Origin: Simiduia litorea
Lineage (GTDB): Bacteria > Pseudomonadota > Gammaproteobacteria > Pseudomonadales > Cellvibrionaceae
NCBI RefSeq assembly: GCF_042853465.1
Contig: NZ_AP031497.1
Span: 310,001 to 374,000 of the forward strand
Reading direction: 5' to 3'
Length of the DNA stretch: 64,000 nt
The position numbers and the translations under genes were made by a program. The first letter of the stretch is position 1. The number at the start of each line of letters is the position of its first letter. The notes beneath the pieces were generated by a model. The model saw only the letters and a list, made by a program, of their open reading frames with translations. It did no database searches and was not told the DNA's origin. Shown here one piece after another: positions 8,650 to 16,490 of this stretch.

Positions 8650-10500
8650 ATGAAAACGTCAAAAACAGCCTTTTTACTTCTTCCCCTTGCCTTGGCGATT
8701 AGCAGCTATGGCTTCGCCCTTGCGCCCAATGCCGTTACCGACAGCGGCAACGATGGTCACCCAGCCGCAAACACCTTGGATGGTTCTTTCGACCCAGAGT
8801 CCCGTTGGTCTGCGCAGGGCAGTGGGCAATATTTACAGTATGATTTTGGTTCGGTTCAGAACTTTAGCGGCGTCAATATCGGCTTTTACAAAGGCAATGA
8901 ACGCAGCACCCGCTTTCAATTAGCCACATCGAATGATGGCGCAAACTGGTCGACGGTTTACGACGGTGCTTCGAGCGCGTCAACCTTGGCATTTGAAGCG
9001 TTTACGATCACCGGTGCCACTGGCCGCTATCTACGCTTAGTTGGTTTTGGCAATAGTGCCAACGATTGGAATAGCATCACCGAAGTGAGCTTTGATGGCG
9101 CTTCGGGCACCAGCTTAACGCCACTGACCATTCAAAGTGCCGCCGCCAGTGCCGACGATGGCAATGTTGCGAATAACGTGCTCGATGGCAGTATCTATAC
9201 CCGTTGGAGCGCGAACGGCGCCGGTCAAACGCTCACGGTAGACTTGGGCGCGAGCAAAACCGTTGATGCAGTCGATTTGGCTTTCTACAAAGGCGATCAG
9301 CGTCAGGGCTTTTTTAATTTACAAGCCAGTACCAATGGCAGCGCTTGGACGACACTGGCATCTGGCTTGGTGAGCGCTGGTAGCAGCGTGCAAGCGGAGC
9401 GCTTTACCGTGCCAACCACCAGTGCCCGTTATGTGCGCTACGTGGGGAATGGCAACAGTGCAAACACCTGGAATAGTTTGACCGAAGTGAGCGTCTTATC
9501 GGCTTCTGGTTCGCCGACGCCGACGCCAACGCCAACGCCAACGCCGACGCCAACACCAACACCAACACCAACACCAACACCAACACCCACGCCAACACCG
9601 TCAGGCACCTGTTCTGGTATGGATTTATCGATTTGGGGTTACACCATTTCAGATGGTGTATCACACAATGATCAATCTGATATTCAAACGCTGGTGGATC
9701 GAACCAATATCGGTTCAGATCTCACCTTTGATAGCCAGGGCTGTCCAACCTTTAAGGCGCCCAACAAAGGCAGCACCTCTACCAACTCAAGTTTTGTGCG
9801 CAGCGAATTGCGAGAACTGATCAGCGAGTACACAGACAGTTCAGCTGATGTAAAAGGGCTAACCAAAAACAATTGGGTGACCAGCAAAGCGTCAGCTACT
9901 AACCAATCCCTCGTGGGCGGGGTTGATGGCACGCTGCGCGCCAAATTGAAAGTCAATGCGGTGTCTGTTGATGCCACCAGCAATGATCAAATTGGCCGTA
10001 TTGTTGTGGGGCAAATTCACGGTGAAAATCACGAGCCGGTGAAAATCTATTACCGCAAATTACCCGAGCACAGCAAGGGCTCGGTATTTTTCACCGTCGA
10101 CGGTGCCAGTGGCAGCCCCGTAGATCGCATCAATGTTGTGGGCTTCACCGACAAAAACGATACCGCCTCTGGCAGCAGTTCGGTAGAAGACCCCAGTAAT
10201 GGCATTCCACTCGGCGCTGTTTGGGAGTATGAAATTAAACTGGTGGGTGATCAACTAACCGTTACCGTGTGGTACGACGGCAAGACCTACACAACGGCGA
10301 GCTCCATTGCTTACACCAAGACGCGTTCAAAAGTGTTAATCAGTAACAGCAGCGACATTAATGCGATCACAATAGCAGACTTCTATAAAGATGATTACAT
10401 GTACTTTAAAGCCGGTTTGTATAATCAAAACAACACAGGTACCGCCAGCCCTAATTACGCGTCGGCTACCTTTTATACCATTGATGTACAACACGACTAA
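8650..10500 (+). CDS. Secreted PL7 alginate lyase with two discoidin-like domains
   Basis: A 616-aa secreted enzyme. A signal peptide (residues 1 to about 25) is followed by two F5/8 type C (CBM32-like) domains at about 25-145 and 155-285; each has the RWSA...Q-x-L-x-D-G and W-N-S-x-T-E-V signatures. A Thr-Pro repeat linker spans about 287-318, then a C-terminal PL7 catalytic domain. The three PL7 motifs are intact: RSELREL near 384, QIHG near 455 (catalytic His) and YFKAGLYNQN near 585 (catalytic Tyr). It cleaves alginate by beta-elimination outside the cell. I start at the ATG at 8650, which directly precedes the signal peptide; an upstream ATG at 8593 adds an unlikely tail. Confidence 0.9.
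   Translation: MKTSKTAFLLLPLALAISSYGFALAPNAVTDSGNDGHPAANTLDGSFDPESRWSAQGSGQYLQYDFGSVQNFSGVNIGFYKGNERSTRFQLATSNDGANWSTVYDGASSASTLAFEAFTITGATGRYLRLVGFGNSANDWNSITEVSFDGASGTSLTPLTIQSAAASADDGNVANNVLDGSIYTRWSANGAGQTLTVDLGASKTVDAVDLAFYKGDQRQGFFNLQASTNGSAWTTLASGLVSAGSSVQAERFTVPTTSARYVRYVGNGNSANTWNSLTEVSVLSASGSPTPTPTPTPTPTPTPTPTPTPTPTPTPTPSGTCSGMDLSIWGYTISDGVSHNDQSDIQTLVDRTNIGSDLTFDSQGCPTFKAPNKGSTSTNSSFVRSELRELISEYTDSSADVKGLTKNNWVTSKASATNQSLVGGVDGTLRAKLKVNAVSVDATSNDQIGRIVVGQIHGENHEPVKIYYRKLPEHSKGSVFFTVDGASGSPVDRINVVGFTDKNDTASGSSSVEDPSNGIPLGAVWEYEIKLVGDQLTVTVWYDGKTYTTASSIAYTKTRSKVLISNSSDINAITIADFYKDDYMYFKAGLYNQNNTGTASPNYASATFYTIDVQHD
9509..9602 (+). repeat. Thr-Pro coding microsatellite (linker)
   Basis: About 15 tandem ACGCCA/ACACCA hexamers encode a Thr-Pro linker between the carbohydrate-binding and catalytic domains of the lyase. 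A near-identical repeat, inverted, lies in the lipoprotein lyase at about 39069-39175, which gives two homologous slippage-prone stretches 30 kb apart. Confidence 0.9.
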
Positions 10501-10587
10501 GTTGATGTAAACGGTTCCCTCGTCGTGCGACTGAAAAACCGAGAGTTTTGTATCGCGCGCTCTTTCATTTTCTAGTTTGCACCTTAT

Positions 10588-10618
10588 GCGTCATACCCTC
10601 GGGATGGCGCTTTTTTTT
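10588..10618 (+). terminator. Terminator after the first PL7 lyase
   Basis: Stem GCGTCAT / ATGGCGC (one wobble) around CCCTCGG, followed by eight T. It lies about 90 bases after the lyase stop. Confidence 0.75.
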
Positions 10619-10666
10619 ACCTTTTCATCACGCAAGGCAGCTTGTAGAGCGAAGTTATAAAACGGC

Positions 10667-10718
10667 TTTTATAGAACACTTTAATAGGACAATTTAATAG
10701 GACATTTTAATAGAACAG
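10667..10718 (+). repeat. Four tandem 13-bp repeats upstream of the second PL7 lyase
   Basis: Units of the form TTTAATAGGACAN (10680-10692, 10693-10705, 10706-10718) with a more diverged first copy (10667-10679). They lie about 100 bases before the start codon in an otherwise empty 320-base intergenic region (10501-10821). They could be stacked regulator sites or simple slippage products; none of the operator-like GTCnGAC motifs is present here. Confidence 0.6.
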
Positions 10719-10821
10719 CTTCAAAGAGCAGCGTTATGCAAGTCTGGCCAAGAAGCAGCGAAGGATCAACATCGCCGCTAGAAGTGAAATCTGGCTTACA
10801 TTAAAAAGAGAGATAAAAACT

Positions 10822-12195
10822 ATGCTGATACACAAACTAGGCGTTAAAAAAATAACCATAAAATCAATCCCATTGTGTTTCCTTTTTCTGATCGCCTCAA
10901 CTCAGGCAGACAAACTATCTAATGCGAGTTTTGAACAGCAGTGGCAGGGTTGGCAGTACGCGAATGGCGCTTCAATTTCAGACAAGGCTCGCACAGGGGA
11001 GGCATCAGTAAAGCTCAGTCAGGCGGGCGCAGTTGTGAGCCGCGTGGTCGACGTGCAACCAGACACTCGCTACCGAGTAACGGCTTATGTATTAGGTGCG
11101 GGAACCCTCGGTGCGAAAGCGGATGGACACATGTACTTCGATCAGCCGGAACGAAAAACCAAAGATTGGACAAAACTGTCGGTAACCTTCGAGAGCGGTG
11201 GCGCTAAGCAAGCCGTGCTATTCGCAACTTATGCCGGCCTAGAAGGCCGATTCGATGATTTCACTTTCGAAGCCGTGCGGGATGATAGCGCAGAGCTGGC
11301 GGCTTCCATTGTGGCAAAAAGTGATGGCGGCACAGGCCTTTCACCCGATCTACCGCCAAGCCGGAATTTTGATTTGTTAGGCTGGTACCTAAGCACGCCG
11401 CGCGATGACGACGACGATGGCGTGGGTGATATCTACCATGAGGTCGAATTGGCACAGGGCTTTGAAGACGACCTCTACTTTTTTACCCGCTGGGACGGCG
11501 GCATGACGTTTCGCGCGCCCAATAAAGGCGGACGCACGTCAGCCAATACGAAATTTACCCGCAGTGAGTTACGCGAAATGTTGCGCCGCGGCGATAAGGC
11601 CATTAAAACCAAAGCGGCCGGTGGGCCGAACAAGAACAATTGGGTTTTTTCCAGTACCTCAGCGCGCACCCAGCGCCTCGCCGGCGGCGTAGATGGTCGC
11701 ATGGCAGCAACGCTGGCCGTTAACTACGTAACAGTAACCGGCGAGCCCTACCAAGTTGGCCGCGTTATCATTGGTCAAATTCATGCCAGCGAAAACGAAC
11801 CTATTCGGCTCTATTACCGCAAGCTACCCAACAACACCCGCGGCTCTATTTATATGGCACACGAACCGGCGCCCGGCCACGGCGAAGAAGTGCTTATCGA
11901 TATCATCGGTAGCCGAGCCGATAACGCACCCGACCCGGCCGATGGCATAGCCCTGGATGAAAAGTTTTCCTATGTGATCGATGCTAAAGGCCACCGCCTA
12001 AGCGTTGATATTCTGGTTAACGGCAAAGTACGCGCGCAGCAAGTGTTTGATATGAGCCGCTCTGGCTATGATGCAAGTGACGACTATATGTATTTTAAAG
12101 CCGGTGTTTACAATCAAAATAACACCGGCGATTCCGATGATTTTGTTCAAGCTACTTTTTATACGTTAGAAACCAGCCACCACAAACCTAACTAA
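10822..12195 (+). CDS. Secreted PL7 alginate lyase with N-terminal carbohydrate-binding-like domain
   Basis: A 457-aa exported protein. The signal peptide (about 1-30) ends near STQAD. A beta-sandwich domain resembling the CBM4/9-CBM16 group (about 31-152) begins NASFEQQWQGW, and the PL7 catalytic domain covers about 180-457. Its motifs are RSELREM near 247, QIHA near 319 and YFKAGVYNQN near 423. An Asp-rich stretch DDDDDGVGD near 195 could bind calcium. The catalytic domain is close to that of the preceding lyase, which suggests duplication followed by exchange of the binding module. GAGAG precedes the ATG. It lies downstream of a terminator and so probably has its own promoter. Confidence 0.88.
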   Translation: MLIHKLGVKKITIKSIPLCFLFLIASTQADKLSNASFEQQWQGWQYANGASISDKARTGEASVKLSQAGAVVSRVVDVQPDTRYRVTAYVLGAGTLGAKADGHMYFDQPERKTKDWTKLSVTFESGGAKQAVLFATYAGLEGRFDDFTFEAVRDDSAELAASIVAKSDGGTGLSPDLPPSRNFDLLGWYLSTPRDDDDDGVGDIYHEVELAQGFEDDLYFFTRWDGGMTFRAPNKGGRTSANTKFTRSELREMLRRGDKAIKTKAAGGPNKNNWVFSSTSARTQRLAGGVDGRMAATLAVNYVTVTGEPYQVGRVIIGQIHASENEPIRLYYRKLPNNTRGSIYMAHEPAPGHGEEVLIDIIGSRADNAPDPADGIALDEKFSYVIDAKGHRLSVDILVNGKVRAQQVFDMSRSGYDASDDYMYFKAGVYNQNNTGDSDDFVQATFYTLETSHHKPN

Positions 12196-12246
12196 ACATT
12201 GAGGGCCGTGAGTGCCTATCGGTAAGGTGTGAATGGTAGCAGAGCT

Positions 12247-12275
12247 CAGGGCATCTTGCGTGCCCTGAATTTTTG
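12247..12275 (+). terminator. Terminator of the second PL7 lyase
   Basis: Stem CAGGGCA / TGCCCTG with loop TCTTGCG, then AATTTTTG, about 50 bases after the stop codon. Confidence 0.8.
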
Positions 12276-12451
12276 TCAGGTCATTAAGTTGCTATTTGTA
12301 CAATAAAACAGCCCGTTTAGCTTTTGCAAAGCGCAGCTCTGGCCACCACGTAGGGTTGAACTTACTTGATAACATTTCCATAGTGCAGCCGGCTGAGGCG
12401 AGTGCGGGTGGTTTTTCTTGCGCCTGCTTCTATTTATGTTGATGCATTTAG

Positions 12452-12514
12452 GTATCTATTCATTCACGTATCTGTCTAAGTATCTATCCATTCACGTATC
12501 TGTCTAAGTATCTC
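12452..12514 (+). repeat. 28-bp tandem repeat
   Basis: Two copies of a 28-base unit differ at one position (TATTCATT versus TATCCATT), followed by a partial third GTATCTC. There is no spacer between them, so it is not a CRISPR. Confidence 0.8.
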
Positions 12515-12621
12515 TTTAAGCCTCTAGCTTTTATCTGTCTAGGTATCAACGTAGTTATGATAGCGGCTGAGTCCGTGGCGGGTACTGTATAGGTAAACCA
12601 CTAAATAAAAGGTTGTGACAA

Positions 12622-12984
12622 ATGATTGCGGGAAAATATTTCAACATCTGTATGGCAGCTTTACTGTTGATTTTTACCCTGCCAGCCCAAGCCCACGATG
12701 GTAACAAAGGCTGGGTTACAGCAACGGGGTATTACCTCTGGACCAACACCTATGGCGAGCCGCAAATTCGTGTGCAAACCCAAGATGGTTACTACAACCC
12801 AGCCGAAACTTGTACCGAATTAGATTCCTATATGGTGGATACGCGGTTATCGAGTGAGGTGCAAAGCCGCATATACAGCGTGCTGTTAGCGGCATCTCTG
12901 GCGAGCAAACCGGTGCGCCTGTATATCAGCATAGATAGCTGCGAGCGCGGTGGGCCAATGATTCAGGTTGTTGTTATTAGCTAA
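12622..12984 (+). CDS. Small secreted protein, island paralogue family (member 1)
   Basis: A 120-aa protein with a signal peptide ending LPAQAHD (about residue 25). The mature part has the island family's plan: N-terminal beta-type segment, a central Cys (AETCTEL), the helix SVLLAASLASK, then V-R-L-Y-I and a second Cys (DSCERGG), ending in a hydrophobic strand. Function is unknown. It is the leftmost member of about 19 paralogues spread over 20 kb, and lies alone between the lyase and the next member. Confidence 0.75.
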   Translation: MIAGKYFNICMAALLLIFTLPAQAHDGNKGWVTATGYYLWTNTYGEPQIRVQTQDGYYNPAETCTELDSYMVDTRLSSEVQSRIYSVLLAASLASKPVRLYISIDSCERGGPMIQVVVIS

Positions 12985-13206
12985 GTTGCTGAGCCATGCA
13001 GGCAGAAAGGGCGGCTAATTGGTACTAAGGTTTGCGTTTGCCGGCAAGGTGTTGGGGCACCTAAATTTACCGGAAAATTTAAAAATCAAACAAATAATGA
13101 CCGTATAGTATCAATTTTTAAGGCGTTTATTCGTTGAACTTAAGTGCTAAGTATTATATAAACACGCCCTTAAATTATTAATGGACTACCTAAAGAGGCA
13201 ACGGAA

Positions 13207-13557
13207 TTGCTGAATCCCACCGTATCAAAAGCTTTTCTCTTTGCGTTCTCGCTGTGCTTGTCATCACTTACGTCTGCAGGTCAGCAAACAGGTTTTGTCT
13301 CAGCACTTCATGTTCGCGCCAGCGATGGCCTTACTTATTTTTTCCTCAACGGTTCAGCAATGGCCGATGCACCTGCTTGTGCAACACATGGCTATTGGAT
13401 GATTAAAGATGAAACGTCCAAAGCCGGTGAGCGCCAATATGCACTGCTCTTGGCGGCGGCAGCGGCAAAGAAGGAAATTAGTGTTGTGGGTATGAATAGC
13501 TGTAGCCGCTGGAGCGATGGCGAAGATGTTAATGCCATTACTTGGTCAAATCCTTAG
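13207..13557 (+). CDS. Small secreted protein, island paralogue family (member 2)
   Basis: A 116-aa protein with a TTG start, chosen because AGAGG lies 8 bases upstream and the signal peptide (cleavage near LTSAGQ) begins right there. The mature part follows the family pattern: GFVSALHV strand, central Cys in PACATHG, Ala-rich helix YALLLAAAAAKK, strand ISVVG, and Cys in NSCSRW. No known domain is recognised. It is followed after 35 bases by member 3, probably on the same transcript. Confidence 0.72.
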   Translation: MLNPTVSKAFLFAFSLCLSSLTSAGQQTGFVSALHVRASDGLTYFFLNGSAMADAPACATHGYWMIKDETSKAGERQYALLLAAAAAKKEISVVGMNSCSRWSDGEDVNAITWSNP

Positions 13558-13592
13558 CTGATTCGAGCCACTTTTAATAGGATGATTTAATC

Positions 13593-13934
13593 ATGACCAA
13601 GCGTATGTTGAGTGCCTTTTGTTTTTTATTCTTGGTATCTAGTCAAGTTTATGCAGCTACGTGGCATTCAAGCACGATAAAGAAAATTTACCCGCTTGGC
13701 AGCGGCAGTGTGGTGCTGTTGTTCGAAACCGATAGCCCCGCGTGCACTAATGGCAGTACACCAAAATATTATTACATCAACGTTGGTGCAAATAGTATGA
13801 CCGCAGAGGGGCGAGATGCGTTGTTATCGGTTGCACTAACCGCCGCCGCTACTGGTAAGCAGGTGTCCATTAATTTTGATGAAACATCGGACTCCTGTGA
13901 CATCAATCGTCTGAGCGTGGATTTTGGGTCTTAG
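13593..13934 (+). CDS. Small secreted protein, island paralogue family (member 3)
   Basis: A 113-aa protein with a signal peptide ending VYAATW. The mature part shows STIKKIYPL, then GSVVLLFE, Cys in PACTNG, the helix LLSVALTAAATGKQV, SINF and Cys in DSCDINRL. This is one of the clearest examples of the family consensus. AGGA lies 8 bases before the ATG. It ends 91 bases before the TPS-domain gene, so it may be cotranscribed with the CDI-like module. Confidence 0.75.
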   Translation: MTKRMLSAFCFLFLVSSQVYAATWHSSTIKKIYPLGSGSVVLLFETDSPACTNGSTPKYYYINVGANSMTAEGRDALLSVALTAAATGKQVSINFDETSDSCDINRLSVDFGS

Positions 13935-14025
13935 TGGCTGTGGTGGGTCGGGGTCAACGTCGTTCAAAATTAATTGCGTGTAATTGCTGGAATTTATATT
14001 AATGAATGCTTTAGATGGGGATGTC

Positions 14026-16479
14026 ATGTCTACAATAACTCGATGTGTGCTGTTGGTGAAACGAGCGCTAATGCTTGTTTTGGTTGCGGCCGGCGTGATG
14101 GGTGGGGCGCAGGTAATGGCTTCAAGTGTACAAGTGACGGGTACGGCCACAACCTTCACTGCCGCTGCAACTACCGACATGCTCGACGTTGCCGCACCGA
14201 ATCAGCAGCAGGTCTCCGTTAATCGCTTTTCTCGCTTTGAAGTAACGGGCCGGCCTTTGTCGATTACCAACCTGAGCTCGAGTGTCAACGGCGAACTAGC
14301 AGATCTGATTGTGATCATTGCAGACGATATCGTAATCAATGCCCCCATTACTATTTTGGGGCCAGCGGCAGATCTACTATTTATCTCGCCGACCAACGGT
14401 GTCGTTCAATGTAGTGCCTGCCAATTTAATAACGTCTATCGTGTTTCCTTGGTGTCGGTACAGGGCGAGGGTAATTTAGGTACGCCACAGTCGGTTGATG
14501 GCGCCATTTTTGGCACATTAACAGCATCCTCCGGTGGTAGTGTAATCGTTTCTACCTTAGATGCGCCCGGTGCATTAGCTGTTGATTTAGTGGCGGCAAA
14601 CGTACAGGTAAGTGGAGTTGTTAACACGCATCAACGCGCTAACAGAACAACTGCCGGCAGCTATAAGGCGGATCTGAATGGTAGTTATACTATTGGTGCC
14701 GGCGGCGTCAACGTCGTGGGCGCAGCGGCCTATTGGAATTACGATGCACAGCGAGTTAACGGATACATCTCTGGTAGCGCGGCATCCGCTAATATAAACG
14801 CATCGCTCAGCACAACCGCACTAAAAATTTTTGCCAATGACGCATTAGTGTTCGCCGGCTCAGTTAATACCTCCACCTCTATTAACAGTGCCGTGCGTTA
14901 CCGAGGCAACACGCGTATCACGGAAGAGCAAGTTTCGGTAACACAGGTAGGCGAAAATGCGGTTAATGTTCAAGCAAATGTAATATCGAATGGTGCCGTT
15001 TCTTTTATGGCGGGTGGGAATGTTATTGTTCCCATTGGTAAAGCTATAAAAGCGGGCAATCTAACACTCATATCGAGTAAGCGTATAGAGAACTATGGCG
15101 CCATCAACGCCGGTGTTGTAGAGGGTGCCGCGGAGGCAGTGCGTAATGAAGGCAGTATAGATGCCGACGCGAAAATTGAATTGTGGGCTAATAAATCCAT
15201 TGTTAATCACCGTGGCGGTGCTATTCGCAGTCACACGGTTTCGCTCGAGTCGGAAAATGGTTACGTGCTCAATGGTTCGCGTACGCCCTTCAAATATGAA
15301 TCTGAAGAATTCATACCTTACCCAGCCAACTACACCAACAGCCTAAACCCGATTAAGTTAGGTACCTTCTATGCAAACAATACGGAGGCTTTGGCGCCAG
15401 TAGCCAGCCAAGCAAAATTTAGCAAATCCTCGGCGCATATTGCGGGTGCTGTCGTAAAAATTAAGGCGCAAGCATTCGAAAATATAAACCCTTACTACCT
15501 CAAGCTTTTGCCTGACGAGCAGCCGCTGCTCGATCGTGAGCTTCTGGCGCAGGTTTCGGTTATCGCCGAGCAAAATATGAAGATTAAAGGCGATAAATAT
15601 TTGGTCAACGCCTCGGCACTGTTGGGCGTGCAGTCGTCTACAGGTTTAATGGAGTTGGACGCACCGCAAATTATTAACGAACGTTATCGCGTGCTCAGTC
15701 TGATGGATCAAGATCATACGGTGGTGACGAATAGCGCCTCTAATGGATATGGCTATAACTACCAGTCGTCTTCCTCAGAAGTTTATAAAACAGTCGTTGC
15801 TACTTACTCACCTCCTGGTCTGATGTTTTCGATGGGAAGATATTCGGCAATGGCCTCAAGTGAATACGTAAACGCCGTAGGTTATGTTGAGTTGTTTGGC
15901 GATGCTGAATTTTCAACGGGTACCTTTGCTGACATTGGCCTCGAGCATGGGCAGGTTCAGAAAGATCTTACGGTCACCTCTTACTATGGCGGCTATTGTT
16001 CCTATGGTTGTACTGCGCAACAAACGGCAAGTGCCTTAGGCGATCCCCAAGAGATGGATTCACTGTTTTACGTGGGTGGTAATGTGAAAGTATCTACCCA
16101 GTTAAGCGCTTGCGCCGCCTCGGCGAGCGCATGTTTTCTAAATGTAAGCTCATTTGACGCTTACTTGAATATGGCGATTGACCAGATAGTTGCTTCCAAT
16201 AGTAATTATCGAAACGAACAAGATTTTGGAGGAGTTGACTATGTATCGTATTCGAAATCGTTCCAGATCAGTGGGCTTGATGATTTCGATGACAAATTCT
16301 ATATCTCATGGAATGAGATAATTGAGAAGAAAATTTTAGTCGGAGAAGTATTCGATACCTCGACGGCTGTGAAGCAAGGCGTTGACGAATACTCTATCTG
16401 GCAAGTGATGAAAAATCTCTACCAGCAAGTTGTGACCTGGTGGACCGATCTAACTGCTGAAATAAACTGGTGGAACTGA
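14026..16479 (+). CDS. TPS-domain exoprotein (FhaB/CdiA N-terminal half as a separate protein)
   Basis: An 817-aa protein. A signal peptide (about 1-33, ending QVMASS) precedes a two-partner-secretion domain. The motif NGVVQCSACQFNN near residues 122-136 matches the NPNGI-x-C-x-x-C-G-F-I-N signature of haemagglutination-activity domains, and the segment before it (FEVTGRPLSITN) fits the same family. The rest is beta-helix-like, with repeated A-G-x-V/I-x-L patterns, and two Cys pairs near the end. GGGGA before the ATG at 14026 decides the start. No TpsB/CdiB transporter gene is in this window. The stop lies 11 bases before the start of the CdiA-like gene, so the two are one operon. Function is likely secretion and surface stalk. 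Confidence 0.75.
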   Translation: MSTITRCVLLVKRALMLVLVAAGVMGGAQVMASSVQVTGTATTFTAAATTDMLDVAAPNQQQVSVNRFSRFEVTGRPLSITNLSSSVNGELADLIVIIADDIVINAPITILGPAADLLFISPTNGVVQCSACQFNNVYRVSLVSVQGEGNLGTPQSVDGAIFGTLTASSGGSVIVSTLDAPGALAVDLVAANVQVSGVVNTHQRANRTTAGSYKADLNGSYTIGAGGVNVVGAAAYWNYDAQRVNGYISGSAASANINASLSTTALKIFANDALVFAGSVNTSTSINSAVRYRGNTRITEEQVSVTQVGENAVNVQANVISNGAVSFMAGGNVIVPIGKAIKAGNLTLISSKRIENYGAINAGVVEGAAEAVRNEGSIDADAKIELWANKSIVNHRGGAIRSHTVSLESENGYVLNGSRTPFKYESEEFIPYPANYTNSLNPIKLGTFYANNTEALAPVASQAKFSKSSAHIAGAVVKIKAQAFENINPYYLKLLPDEQPLLDRELLAQVSVIAEQNMKIKGDKYLVNASALLGVQSSTGLMELDAPQIINERYRVLSLMDQDHTVVTNSASNGYGYNYQSSSSEVYKTVVATYSPPGLMFSMGRYSAMASSEYVNAVGYVELFGDAEFSTGTFADIGLEHGQVQKDLTVTSYYGGYCSYGCTAQQTASALGDPQEMDSLFYVGGNVKVSTQLSACAASASACFLNVSSFDAYLNMAIDQIVASNSNYRNEQDFGGVDYVSYSKSFQISGLDDFDDKFYISWNEIIEKKILVGEVFDTSTAVKQGVDEYSIWQVMKNLYQQVVTWWTDLTAEINWWN

Positions 16480-16490
16480 GGATGATTGTC

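Larger units (their letters stand above)
12196..12621 (+). other. Intergenic region at the left edge of the accessory island
   Basis: A hairpin at 12247-12267 (CAGGGCA / TGCCCTG) followed by TTTTT terminates the lyase transcript. A 28-bp direct tandem repeat (unit GTATCTATTCATTCACGTAT..., 12452-12479 and 12480-12507, then a decayed third copy) follows. No gene is visible. From here rightward the genes become AT-richer and of the small-secreted-protein type, so this is the likely junction of the alginate cluster with the island. Confidence 0.55.

Noticed and set aside
9404..9664. Minus-strand open frame with Leu-Val/Ala repeats
   Set aside because: It is the antisense of the Thr-Pro linker and carries no independent evidence.
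12452..12514. CRISPR array
   Set aside because: The 28-base units are directly adjacent with no spacers, and there are no cas genes.
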